From NCBI RefSeq assembly GCF_051233475.1, contig NZ_JBKFGH010000002.1, positions 124,001 through 188,000 of the forward strand: a stretch of DNA of 64,000 nucleotides, written 5' to 3'. Of the stretch, positions 43,563-51,681 are shown in pieces. This DNA is from Bacillus_BU sp051233475. Its GTDB lineage: Bacteria > Bacillota > Bacilli > Bacillales > Cytobacillaceae. Positions within the stretch are counted from its first letter, which is position 1, and every line of letters starts with the position of its first letter. The notes beneath the pieces were generated by a model that was not told the origin of the DNA, ran no database searches, and saw nothing but the letters and a program-made list of their open reading frames with translations. A program made the translations under genes and the position numbers.

Positions 43563-43748
43563 TTTGTTTTCCTCCTTTCTTGATACCATCTTATCTAGAA
43601 AACAGACTTCTCATAACGAGCCTAAGCTTGATTTTTATATCAGACTTAAGGCTTAGTCGTTATAGGACTCGGACGAATATCGATTAGGATAATCCATATT
43701 TTTAGGGTGATACTATGAAAAAAAGTGGTTAATAAGGGGATACCTGTT

Positions 43749-44117
43749 ATGGAAGATTTAACTTGGATGTCTTATATGATGCTCATATTAGCAAGCTATC
43801 GGCTAACTCATCTTATTGTATTTGATAAAATTACGGAGTTTATTCGAAAGCCGTTTATGAAGAAAATCGAGGTTATCACAGAGGAAGGTCCGAAAATAAA
43901 AGAGGTTCCCAAATCCTTGTTTGGATATTTATTAAATTGTTACTGGTGTGCCGGGGTTTGGAGCGCGATCTTTTTGGGAAGCTTTTATTTACTTGCACCG
44001 AAATATGCCATTTATCTTATTTTTATCCTATCCATTGCCGGTGCCCAAGCAATACTTGAAACGTTTGTCGGGGTAAATATAAAAAAAGTGGATTATTATT
44101 CGAACAAGGAGGAGTAG
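43749..44117 (+). CDS. DUF1360 protein
   Basis: Membrane protein of 122 residues with three hydrophobic segments (about 5-25, 58-82, 84-105). 'ASYRLTHLIVFDKITEFIRKPF' and 'LLNCYWCAGVWSAI' (a CxxC pair at a membrane edge) are diagnostic of DUF1360, found in Bacillus chromosomes and phages and linked to sporulation in some members. AAGGGG before the ATG at 43749 is better than the upstream start at 43725. Confidence 0.8.
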   Translation: MEDLTWMSYMMLILASYRLTHLIVFDKITEFIRKPFMKKIEVITEEGPKIKEVPKSLFGYLLNCYWCAGVWSAIFLGSFYLLAPKYAIYLIFILSIAGAQAILETFVGVNIKKVDYYSNKEE

Positions 44118-44220
44118 CAGAACATTCACTTGGTCATTTGCCCCATTTTTAATAAGCTTGAGTTCATTTCACTTTAGCTAGTCCTCAAATGTATGTCCAA
44201 ATATCTTTACCAGCATTAAA

Positions 44221-44253
44221 AAAGAGGGCCCCATAATACTGAGCCCCCTATTT
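44221..44253 (-). terminator. Probable terminator of the 48-codon gene
   Basis: GC-rich imperfect hairpin (AGGGGGCTC ... GGGGCCCTCT) followed by TTTTTT on the minus strand. Confidence 0.55.
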
Positions 44254-44258
44254 TGAGT

Positions 44259-44405
44259 CTATGACATATTTTTATCTTTTAGATCGGGCTGTCTGCCGCC
44301 TTTTTCCCCAGTTGTAAATTCAACTAGTTCCTCACTTGTACGGTTGCCTAATTTTTTATTATTATTGCGGTTGGCATTTGCATTCCCTAGTTTTGTTCTG
44401 CCCAT
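44259..44405 (-). CDS. Very small polar protein (48 aa), unknown
   Basis: A 48-codon frame with AAAGGAG 10 bases before ATG and a terminator after the stop. The product is basic and Asn-rich at first (GNANANRNNNKKLGN) and acidic later, with no hydrophobic segment. The composition resembles minor spore proteins, but I cannot name a family. Confidence 0.6.
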   Translation of the reverse strand: MGRTKLGNANANRNNNKKLGNRTSEELVEFTTGEKGGRQPDLKDKNMS

Positions 44406-44484
44406 TATCTCACAACTCCTTTGCATATCAATTAAAGGTAGTATGAGAAATTTTTCTAACGATTATTCCTTGCCAATAGCCATA

Positions 44485-45717
44485 TCAAATTTTTATAAAA
44501 ATTTTATTATCTTTACTTTTCCCTAAAAGGTTCACTTCTCCGAATACTTGAAAATATTCTAACTTAGGGTCTTCTTTCACATAGTTAGCAAAATCTTCTT
44601 CAACTCCTGAAGCAAGAAGTACTCTTGGATGAAGCACTTTAACACTGTTTAACGGAACATTTGCTTTAAATTGCCCCAAACCTTCTCCTGTAATAATCCA
44701 GTTAATTGGAGCAGCAGCAGCTTTCTTCTTTTGAGCTTCCTGATATTGGGTTGATTGTATAGGATTATATAAATGAATGAAATCCTCAACAACAGCGCTC
44801 GCGGTTGGGAACATCCCTGCCCCTGGACCTTGAATCGCAATATTCCCAACGATATCCGCATCAATTGAAATAGCATTTTGTACTCCCTCAACTTGATAAA
44901 GAGGGTGAGTTTGTGAGACTAGAACCGGCTTAATGGAACATTTTATTCCAGTTTCCGTCTTCTCCAAACAAGCTACATGCTTAAATCTTAATCCAATACC
45001 AGAAAACAGTTTAATTTTCTCTGCTGTTATTTCTGTAATACCTTTTCTTTGCACATCGTTCCATTGAGGCTGTTCCCCAAAAACGACCTGACTTAATATC
45101 ATCGCTTTATAGAATGCGTCAATACCTTCTACGTCATTGGTCGGATCCAATTCTGCATATCCGAGTTCTTGAGCCAGTTTTAAAGCATCAGCAAACGAAA
45201 GATCTTCTTGTCTCATTTTGGTTAAAATGAAATTTGAAGTCCCATTAAGGATTCCTTCTAGTTTGGTTATTTTGTTAATATTCAAAAGGGTATTCAAAGT
45301 TTGTATGACTGGAATACCACCAGCAACAGTAGCTTCAAATCCAATTGAAACTTGATGTTGGTCCGCAAGCGCTTTTAATTGTCCTCCATGGTGAGCGAAC
45401 ATCTCTTTGTTCGCAGTAATGACATGACACCCTTTTTTGATTGCCGCTTGCAGATAAGTAAAGCTTGGTTCACTGCCAACAATCGCATCCACTACTACAT
45501 CAAGCTTAGGGAGCTGCAAAATGTCTTCAAAATTAGTGGTCAAAAGTACGTCTTGATCAGGCAAGTGGTGCCTTTCAATATTTCTTACTAAGACAGCGGC
45601 AATCTTCACCTCACTGCCTAACAATGCTTTAAAACGACTTTGGTGATTTTTAATCGTTTGGTATACACCTTTTCCGACGGTCCCATAGCCTAAAAGCGCA
45701 ATATGAATTGTATTCAA
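44485..45717 (-). CDS. hom: Homoserine dehydrogenase
   Basis: NAD(P)-dependent enzyme of 410 residues converting aspartate semialdehyde to homoserine, the branch precursor for methionine and threonine. The N-terminal Rossmann motif GYGTVGKG, ANKEMFAHHG, EATVAGGIPVIQ, LNGTSNFIL and ELGYAELDPTNDVEGIDAFYK are all in place. The C-terminus lacks a recognisable ACT domain, so threonine feedback is unlikely. The start is TTG at 45717 with AAGGAG 11 bases upstream. It is preceded by a SAM-I riboswitch, which marks it as methionine-dedicated rather than the thrBC-linked copy. Confidence 0.92.
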   Translation of the reverse strand: MNTIHIALLGYGTVGKGVYQTIKNHQSRFKALLGSEVKIAAVLVRNIERHHLPDQDVLLTTNFEDILQLPKLDVVVDAIVGSEPSFTYLQAAIKKGCHVITANKEMFAHHGGQLKALADQHQVSIGFEATVAGGIPVIQTLNTLLNINKITKLEGILNGTSNFILTKMRQEDLSFADALKLAQELGYAELDPTNDVEGIDAFYKAMILSQVVFGEQPQWNDVQRKGITEITAEKIKLFSGIGLRFKHVACLEKTETGIKCSIKPVLVSQTHPLYQVEGVQNAISIDADIVGNIAIQGPGAGMFPTASAVVEDFIHLYNPIQSTQYQEAQKKKAAAAPINWIITGEGLGQFKANVPLNSVKVLHPRVLLASGVEEDFANYVKEDPKLEYFQVFGEVNLLGKSKDNKIFIKI

Positions 45718-45786
45718 CTTCTCCCGCTCCTTGTAGATCAAGATATTATGGTTAACTTTTCTTTTTATCAACAAAAGATCCCTAAC

Positions 45787-45816
45787 AAAAAACCCTCTTC
45801 CTAAGAAGAGGGTTTT
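45787..45816 (-). terminator. Expression-platform terminator of the SAM riboswitch
   Basis: AACCCTCTTC / GAAGAGGGTT hairpin with TTTTTT on the minus strand, between the aptamer and hom. Confidence 0.9.
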
Positions 45817-45819
45817 TCC

Positions 45820-45934
45820 TCCTCTTATCTTTCAGACAGCACTCTGTCTGCAGGATTTAGCACCTTTTCAAGCAATGCTTGATGGTTGCCGGACTTCATA
45901 GGGCCTGGTCCCTCCGTCACTCATGATAAGAGAT
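45820..45934 (-). promoter_or_regulatory. SAM-I (S-box) riboswitch controlling hom
   Basis: On the minus strand the S-box core is intact: P1 strands CTCTTATC and GATAAGAG; GAGGGACCAGGCCCTATGAA; GTCCGGCAACC; and AGGTGCTAAATCCTGC. P4 (GACAG / CTGTC) and the closing GAAAGATAAGAG follow. With the terminator downstream this is a classical SAM-responsive OFF switch: high SAM stops transcription before hom. Confidence 0.95.
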
Positions 45935-46023
45935 TATTTATTTGTACAATCTTTGAAATTCTTTTTAAGCATATTTTGAATTATAAATTAATTTAACTGG
46001 GAACGTCAACCATAAACAACAAA

Positions 46024-47163
46024 TTATTTTGAAGCTTGTTGAATTGCCTGATCAAAAACGCTAATGATGTCAGCGGCATGTTCAATCCCGACGGAAATTC
46101 GAACGACTTCCATTGTAATTCCGAGTGCATTCCGCGCTTCCTCCGGCAAAGCCCTGTGGGAAGTAATAACCGGATGTGAGACAGATGTTTCTACTCCGGC
46201 CAGTGTTGGGGCAATTTTTACCCAAGAAAGATTTTTAAAAAATTCATTAACATCCACTGAATTGGAAAGCTTAATCGTAACAATGGCTCCGTAGCCATTT
46301 TCACCATGCTCAAATGGATAATAAACCTTTTCCACTAATTTATTTTCTAAAAGCGCTTTGGCAAGTTCCTTTGCATTACGAGACTGGCGCTCCATTCTAA
46401 TTGCAAGTGTTTTTAATCCCCGTGTTGTTAACCAGGCCTCAAACGGACTGACATTCGTTCCAAGGTTGACCACTTTTGCTCTTGCCTTTTCCAGCAGGTC
46501 TTGTCTGCCAACGAGCACTCCAGAAGTGACATCACTATGACCACCTATGTACTTCGTTGCACTATGCACGACCAAGTCTACCCCTTTAGTAAATGGCTGA
46601 CAATGATATGGTGTCGCAAAAGTATTGTCGACTAAAGTGATAAGATTATGCTTGGCAGCAATTTGCACAAACTCATCTATATCTTGAACTCGTAATAGTG
46701 GATTTGTGATCGATTCTGTATAGAGCAATTTAGTATTGGACTGAATAACAGACTCGATACTGGAACGCTCTTCAAAAGAGACAAACGTGATCTCAACTCC
46801 AAACTGACTGAGCTCCTCTTTTAAAAGGTGGAAGCTTCCTCCGTATAAATCTTCAGCTGCGACAATGTGATCTCCACTTTTCACAACTGCTAATACCCCT
46901 GCTAAAATAGCGGAAAGACCTGATGATGTAGCGACCCCAGCGGGTGCGCACTCTAGCGCTGCAATTGCTTCTGCTAATTCATCAGTATTTGGATTCCCTA
47001 CGCGTGAATATAAATAATTTCCTTGCCCTTGGTAATACCCCTCTAATTCATCAAGGTCTGCAAAAGTAAAAGCAGTCGTTTGATAAATTGGTGTCACCTT
47101 GCTTTTTATCGGCTGTTTATTTTTTTTAACACTATGTAGTACATCCGTTTCAAACCTGGCCAA
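46024..47163 (-). CDS. PLP-dependent Cys/Met metabolism enzyme (MetI/MetC type)
   Basis: Trans-sulfuration family enzyme of 379 residues. The PLP lysine lies in HSATKYIGGHSDV (about 198), with YSRVGNPN, DLYGGS and VDNTFATPY also conserved. Members are cystathionine gamma-synthases, beta/gamma-lyases or acetylhomoserine sulfhydrylases; sequence by eye cannot separate them. The start is TTG with AAGGTGA 7 bases upstream. It shares a methionine/cysteine theme with the adjacent hom but has its own promoter without an S-box. Confidence 0.85.
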   Translation of the reverse strand: MARFETDVLHSVKKNKQPIKSKVTPIYQTTAFTFADLDELEGYYQGQGNYLYSRVGNPNTDELAEAIAALECAPAGVATSSGLSAILAGVLAVVKSGDHIVAAEDLYGGSFHLLKEELSQFGVEITFVSFEERSSIESVIQSNTKLLYTESITNPLLRVQDIDEFVQIAAKHNLITLVDNTFATPYHCQPFTKGVDLVVHSATKYIGGHSDVTSGVLVGRQDLLEKARAKVVNLGTNVSPFEAWLTTRGLKTLAIRMERQSRNAKELAKALLENKLVEKVYYPFEHGENGYGAIVTIKLSNSVDVNEFFKNLSWVKIAPTLAGVETSVSHPVITSHRALPEEARNALGITMEVVRISVGIEHAADIISVFDQAIQQASK

Positions 47164-47214
47164 GATAGTTCACCTTCTTTTAAGAATAGAAAAACTTTTC
47201 TAAAATCTAGAATG

Positions 47215-47281
47215 ACTATAACAATAACCAGTTGTTTCGTCAATCTCCTATCGGAAAGATAGGAGATTGAAAGCGGAAACA
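47215..47281 (-). promoter_or_regulatory. Promoter with inverted-repeat operator and cre-like site
   Basis: Minus strand: TTGACG (47238-47243), 17-base spacer, TATAGT (47215-47220) with an extended TG. A perfect 13-base inverted repeat TCAATCTCCTATC / GATAGGAGATTGA (47240-47270) covers the -35. TGAAAGCGGAAACA (47268-47281) fits the CcpA cre pattern just upstream. Confidence 0.6.
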
Positions 47282-47328
47282 CTTGTGAATTTTCACATAT
47301 AAAATTTTCATTTGTCTGGCTTGTTTAT

Positions 47329-48468
47329 TTACTTTGCCGACACGATTTCACCCTTATAGAAACTCTTCTTCTGTCCAGTTATGCCTAGCTCGCGATAGAA
47401 TTTCTTCAATTCTCTCTCTTCTCTTTCTGTAACGATAGCGATAACGGTACCGCTTGCGCCGAATCTGCCCGTCCTGCCAGATCGGTGAACGTATTGATTG
47501 ATCTCCTTAGGAAAATCAACATGGATTACATGAGTAATTCCTTTAATATCTAACCCTCTTGCTGCAACATCCGTTGCTATTAATAAGGAAGAGTCTTCAT
47601 CACGAAATTTCTTTAAGGCTGTTTGACGCTCAAGCTTCTTCAATTCACTATGAAGGATCCCTGCCGAAATTCCTTTATACGAAAGCTTTGATGCAATCAA
47701 GGTGGCTTCCCCAATATCATTCATAAAAGCCAATGCCTTAATCCCAGAAAGCCGGGCTATTTTTTGCATGATTTCAATTTTTTCCCGCTGTTCACATACA
47801 AAGTAAAAATGATCTACCTTTTCTGATTTGATTGTCTCATCTCTGCCAATTTTAATTAACTCAGGGTTTGTCGTTAATCCCCTGGCTATCTCTTCAGTGC
47901 GTGGAGGTAATGTCGCTGAAAAGACCAAGACCTGACGATCCGCTAATGGTGAGTTTACAATATGGCGAACGGTTGTTAAGTGTTCTGGAATAAGCAATTG
48001 GTCCCCTTCGTCTAAGACGACAGTTTTTACTTCGTGCATCTTTAGCTTCTTTTGCTTAATCAACTCCAAGATCCGTCCAGGTGTTCCAACGACTACTTGA
48101 GGGGATTTTTTTAGTTTTTCGAGCTGCCTTTTTACGTTCGCCCCCCCAATAAAGGATGCACTCCTAATCCCGCTTCCTTCACCCCATTTTTGAATTTCGC
48201 TTAATATTTGCATACAAAGCTCTTGTGAAGAGGCTAAGATAACCGCTTGCACACCACGGCGTTCTTGATCTATTTTTTGTAAGACTGGCAGTAAATAACT
48301 TAATGTCTTCCCCGTTCCAGTAGGTGATTCAGCAATGACATCTTTTCCTTCAAGAGCAAAAGGGATGGACTTCATTTGAACGGAAGTTAATTGTTCAAAG
48401 CCCGACTTTTCCCAAGCAGTTTGAAGGAAGGGTTTTATTTCATGATTAATCGCTTTTATATCGTACAT
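47329..48468 (-). CDS. DEAD-box RNA helicase, YfmL-like
   Basis: ATP-dependent RNA helicase of 379 residues, without the C-terminal extensions of CshA or DbpA. Motifs: Q-motif region FEQLTSVQMKSIP, Walker A SPTGTGKT, Ia-like ASSQEL, TPGR, motif II as VLDEGD (DEGD instead of DEAD), SAT, and HRSGRTGR. YfmL of B. subtilis is a minimal helicase of this size, involved in 50S assembly. The start at 48468 has AAAGGAG. Monocistronic. Confidence 0.85.
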   Translation of the reverse strand: MYDIKAINHEIKPFLQTAWEKSGFEQLTSVQMKSIPFALEGKDVIAESPTGTGKTLSYLLPVLQKIDQERRGVQAVILASSQELCMQILSEIQKWGEGSGIRSASFIGGANVKRQLEKLKKSPQVVVGTPGRILELIKQKKLKMHEVKTVVLDEGDQLLIPEHLTTVRHIVNSPLADRQVLVFSATLPPRTEEIARGLTTNPELIKIGRDETIKSEKVDHFYFVCEQREKIEIMQKIARLSGIKALAFMNDIGEATLIASKLSYKGISAGILHSELKKLERQTALKKFRDEDSSLLIATDVAARGLDIKGITHVIHVDFPKEINQYVHRSGRTGRFGASGTVIAIVTEREERELKKFYRELGITGQKKSFYKGEIVSAK

Positions 48469-48659
48469 AATTTCTCCTTTATATAACTCCATTTTTTTAA
48501 CCTTTGCATTCATTTTATTATAACCTTGGCTTTCTCGCAAAATCGGTTATTCAGAACAATTTGAATGAATGAATGATCATAAAAAAAGAGGATGGTATTG
48601 TTTTTTTTTAGAGCTAACTCAATTAAAAGAGTGAGGTGGGGACGAGGGGGAATGAATTT

Positions 48660-48850
48660 GAAAAGTTGGTCTATATTTTTGAAAAGTTGGTCTATATCTT
48701 TTGAGAGTTGGTCCATATATTTTGAAAGTTGGTCTATATATTTTGAGAGTTGGTCCAAATATTTTGAAAGTTGGTCCATATATTTTTTCAAATGGTCCAT
48801 ATACACATGTTGACGGGCATAAACGCATTTTCGCGAGCAAATATTCTCCA
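48660..48850. repeat. 21-bp repeat array with conserved tail (copy 2)
   Basis: About seven units of the type AGTTGGTCCATATATTTTGAA at 21-base spacing, then the same tail as the 13.66-kb array (GACGGGCATAAACG ... GAGCAAATATT). As in copy 1, the tail is on the higher-coordinate side and a minus-strand gene starts within 200 bases of the other end. The frames at 48592-48909 are the array read in phase. Confidence 0.85.
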
Positions 48851-48969
48851 AAAAATAGCCAAAATCTTATATTTTTTTTAAAAAGCTCCCCTTTTTTTAA
48901 AAAAACCAAAAAAATTACATCATTTTCAGCAAAAAATGATATTTTTTTTATAACAAAACAAATAAATCT

Positions 48970-49143
48970 TCATTTTACACGTCTAAGAAAACCGGGACAT
49001 GTACCCAGTTGCTCTTTTACATTACCTCTCTGTTTTGGGGCATGCACATAGAAGCCTTCTGCATTATTGGTAAACGCCTTTTGTAATCTTGATTGAACTT
49101 TTTTCTTCTCTTTTGCTGATAATCCTTTTCTTATTAGTTTCAA
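48970..49143 (-). pseudogene. Short frame, possible gene remnant
   Basis: A 57-codon open stretch with protein-like composition (KKVQSRLQKAF, then EGFYVHAPKQRGNVKEQLG, ending GFLRRVK). A stop lies a few codons upstream, the only start is TTG, and no ribosome site is seen. It may be the C-terminal fragment of a lost gene or a small gene with an unseen start. I cannot assign a family. Confidence 0.3.
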
Positions 49144-49171
49144 TACTTGAAAATTTTATACTTTCTTATCT

Positions 49172-49198
49172 AAAAAAAGAAGACAGCCTAGAGCTGTC
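49172..49198 (-). terminator. Terminator of the peptidase/peptide/HD-GYP operon
   Basis: GACAGC-CTAGA-GCTGTC stem with a T-run on the minus strand; it overlaps the last codons of the peptidase gene. Confidence 0.75.
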
Positions 49199-50381
49199 CT
49201 TTTGTTTTTAATATATAACTTTTCCCCCAAGAATAAAGGAGCAACCCAATCGTTAATAGTAACTGTAACAAGACAATGGCTCCATCCCAGAAATGAGCCG
49301 GTTCAGAGGTTCTCATCACACAATGAATGGATTCCTTTACAATATAAATCAATTGCGGAATAAAATAGGTAACAAATAATGTAAAAGTAATCCCCATCCC
49401 GATCATATAAAAAATACCATACGTGATCACAACCGGCTTTTCCCCCGCAAAAATTGCTGGTGTGGACTTACCCTTGGTTGAAAAAATGAGTTCCCTAAAA
49501 TAAGTGCGTGAATTTTCTAACAGATTATAGCATCCCGTCAGATTCTCTAAAACGTAATACAAATCGGTCTTCATATAAATAAAACATTGATAAATCATCC
49601 GAATGACTACATCTAAAACAATCATCCCACTAATTCCAAGAACAACACCTGTTTGACCTGGAAACAGCAAGTCGGCTAATAAAGCCAGAAATAAGATAAC
49701 ATTATCAAAGCAAAGGCCCGCTAAATAAAGCACATTCCTTTTCTTCGCTGGTAATCCCCAAACTTCTGACATATCGGTTTCTAGTACAACTAAAATAAGA
49801 CGATGTCCAATTTCAACCTTTGTTGGAAGGCCAACGGACCTTAGTGCCATTACATGCCCAAACTCGTGAACCAAAACAAGTAATAAGGAGATAGCAAAAT
49901 ATATAAGAATATTGATCGTCATTACATCAAATACAAATAAATCTTTATAGTGAGGAATTAAGTGAGGATTACTAATGAAGATTCCGATATTAACTAAGAA
50001 AAGTATAGAGTAGAAACACATAGCGAACCTATTAAAAAAGATTTTTGCCATCCGCTGTGGAATCCACAAAAACCCATGATTTTTTTGCTTTCGTTTGGCA
50101 GATTCTATAGGTTGTCCGTCCACTTCTTGAATTAAATCCATTTCCCAAAGCTGCTGTGCAAATTCAAGTAAGTTGACCTCTTCTTCGGGGTATGCTGCCT
50201 TTAATTCTTTTTCAATTTCATGAAGACTTGCACCATTTTCTATCATTTCAAGAGCATAAATGCAAATAGCGGGCATTTCAAAGAATTCACCCGTTATCTG
50301 ATCTTCAACGATGAAATTTTTTTTATCTTCTCTAATATTTATTGGATGTAGCTTTAAGCTAGTTTCATAGTTTAGACTCAA
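49188..50381 (-). CDS. PqqD-like domain fused to M50-type membrane metallopeptidase
   Basis: Protein of 397 residues. The N-terminal ~90 residues (LNYETSLKLHP... VEDQITGEFFEMP... LLEFAQQLWEMDLIQEV) look like a PqqD-type peptide-recognition domain of RiPP systems. Six or more membrane helices follow, with HEFGH (about 172-176), a zinc-peptidase site, and KTDLYYVLENL later, where Asp could be the third ligand. This architecture is seen in 'peptide zinc metalloprotease' proteins of bacteriocin/RiPP clusters such as YydH-like ones. The start is TTG at 50381 (AAAGGGTG at 6 bases); the GTG at 50390 is too close to that site. Last gene of an operon after a 20-codon peptide ORF. Confidence 0.78.
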   Translation of the reverse strand: MSLNYETSLKLHPINIREDKKNFIVEDQITGEFFEMPAICIYALEMIENGASLHEIEKELKAAYPEEEVNLLEFAQQLWEMDLIQEVDGQPIESAKRKQKNHGFLWIPQRMAKIFFNRFAMCFYSILFLVNIGIFISNPHLIPHYKDLFVFDVMTINILIYFAISLLLVLVHEFGHVMALRSVGLPTKVEIGHRLILVVLETDMSEVWGLPAKKRNVLYLAGLCFDNVILFLALLADLLFPGQTGVVLGISGMIVLDVVIRMIYQCFIYMKTDLYYVLENLTGCYNLLENSRTYFRELIFSTKGKSTPAIFAGEKPVVITYGIFYMIGMGITFTLFVTYFIPQLIYIVKESIHCVMRTSEPAHFWDGAIVLLQLLLTIGLLLYSWGKSYILKTKGQL

Positions 50382-50445
50382 GAAAAACACCCTTTATAAA
50401 AAACTAGGGATGCACTACTAAACATCACGCATCCCCCTTTCCATA

Positions 50446-50508
50446 TTAGCTTTGCCACCAACACCACCAGCATGTCGTTTTAACTTTGTTGAGTTTGCGG
50501 ATTTTCAT
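50446..50508 (-). CDS. 20-codon Cys/Trp-rich peptide ORF, possible RiPP or signal precursor
   Basis: The ATG directly follows the HD-GYP stop codon (TAAATG). The ribosome site GGAGGTGA lies inside the end of that gene, so coupling is expected. The product is basic (MKIRKLNKVK) and then ends TTCWWCWWQS. It sits 64 bases before the PqqD-like/M50 peptidase. A second frame over the same DNA, shifted by one, reads KRHAGGVGGKANMERGMRDV but has no start codon after its upstream stop. Which frame is used cannot be settled from one sequence. Confidence 0.5.
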   Translation of the reverse strand: MKIRKLNKVKTTCWWCWWQS

Positions 50509-51681
50509 TTAATTCACCTCCTCTCTAGAAGTAAATTTATAACCGTTATGCAATTCTTCCCATTTCGGGAACACTTTCTTAAATAACTCTACTAGATTAG
50601 GGTCAAATTGTGTCCCTTTCCCCTCCAGTATTCTCTTATAGGCTTCCGTTAAAGGTAAAGCGGCACGATAAGATCTAGATGAAGTCATGGCATCAAAAGC
50701 ATCGGCGATTGAAGTAATCCTAGCGAGTATTGGAATTTCTTCACCAATTAGATTATCCGGATAACCTTTCCCATCCCACCGTTCATGATGAGACCGAATA
50801 ACATCAATTCCGTTCTTTAATCCTTCAACACCCTCAACTGTTTTCGCCCCTATAGAAGGATGTATTTTAATAATTTCATATTCTTCATTAGTTAATTTTT
50901 CCGGCTTCATTAAAATTCTATCCGGTATATTTATTTTTCCGACATCGTGCAACAAGCATGCATAATTAAATTCTCTTAACTCTTCTTTAGAAAACTTCCC
51001 AAACTCCTTCGCCATAGCTAAAGCATAAGAAGCAACCCGTTGACTATGCCCTCTTGTATATGGGTCTTTTAATTCGAGGGTGGCTATTACCCCTTTAACT
51101 ATTCCCTGTAATTGTCGATCGAAAGAGTCTTCAATTGCACGAACATATCCTGTAAATCTGTTTACAAAAATGTAAGCAACAATTGCAATTACACCGACTA
51201 AAAGTATTGGGATAAACACATCTGTCCTACTTAGCGCAAAACCAATAAGCAAGTATTTTAATACGGTCCCAATTACTACTGTCCAAAAATATCGGTAGTT
51301 TACAAAAATTGGAGAAAACAAGACGATAAATATTTCAGCAGGATTACCACTAGCATACTTAAGGTCAGTTCCAATATACGTATAAAGATCACTGGCGATA
51401 ATGATGAGAGTGTAACCTATAAATAAAACATATTTGACATAGCTCTGTTTCCTAGTTTTAATCAAATACAATGCAATGGGAAGTAGCACAGCCAGTAATA
51501 CATAAATCCAATATCCAAATTTAGTTGGCAATTCTTTATAAGTGTTAGTCACAAAATTTGGAAATATATAATAATAAATAAGGTCATATCCAACAAAAAT
51601 GATATAAAACAATGATAAAAACCACTTAATTGTTCGTTTTTCTTCTTTTATTAAAGAAGCCCCAGTAATTATTTTTTGCAT
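50509..51681 (-). CDS. HD-GYP domain protein with multi-helix membrane sensor
   Basis: Protein of 390 residues. About six membrane helices (18-195) form a sensor, followed by an HD-GYP phosphodiesterase domain: HSQRVA, LLHDVGKINIPD, and SHHERWDGKGYPDNL. HD-GYP enzymes hydrolyse cyclic di-GMP or related dinucleotides. The membrane part is clearly related to that of the histidine kinase at 53103-54341 (shared 'FY.IF..YDL..YY', 'LLP.A.YLIK' and 'VLF.PIFVN.RYFW'). The start has GAGGTAG. The stop abuts the next ORF. Confidence 0.88.
   Translation of the reverse strand: MQKIITGASLIKEEKRTIKWFLSLFYIIFVGYDLIYYYIFPNFVTNTYKELPTKFGYWIYVLLAVLLPIALYLIKTRKQSYVKYVLFIGYTLIIIASDLYTYIGTDLKYASGNPAEIFIVLFSPIFVNYRYFWTVVIGTVLKYLLIGFALSRTDVFIPILLVGVIAIVAYIFVNRFTGYVRAIEDSFDRQLQGIVKGVIATLELKDPYTRGHSQRVASYALAMAKEFGKFSKEELREFNYACLLHDVGKINIPDRILMKPEKLTNEEYEIIKIHPSIGAKTVEGVEGLKNGIDVIRSHHERWDGKGYPDNLIGEEIPILARITSIADAFDAMTSSRSYRAALPLTEAYKRILEGKGTQFDPNLVELFKKVFPKWEELHNGYKFTSREEVN

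Noticed and set aside
47284..47298. TTGTGAATTTTCACA, similar to a Rex site.
   Set aside because: The half-sites are 2 bases apart instead of the 4 required by the Rex consensus.
48510..48909. Several overlapping frames with repeated 'YMDQLSK' or 'SWSIYFE' units.
   Set aside because: Same artefact from the second 21-bp array; frames open on both strands at once.
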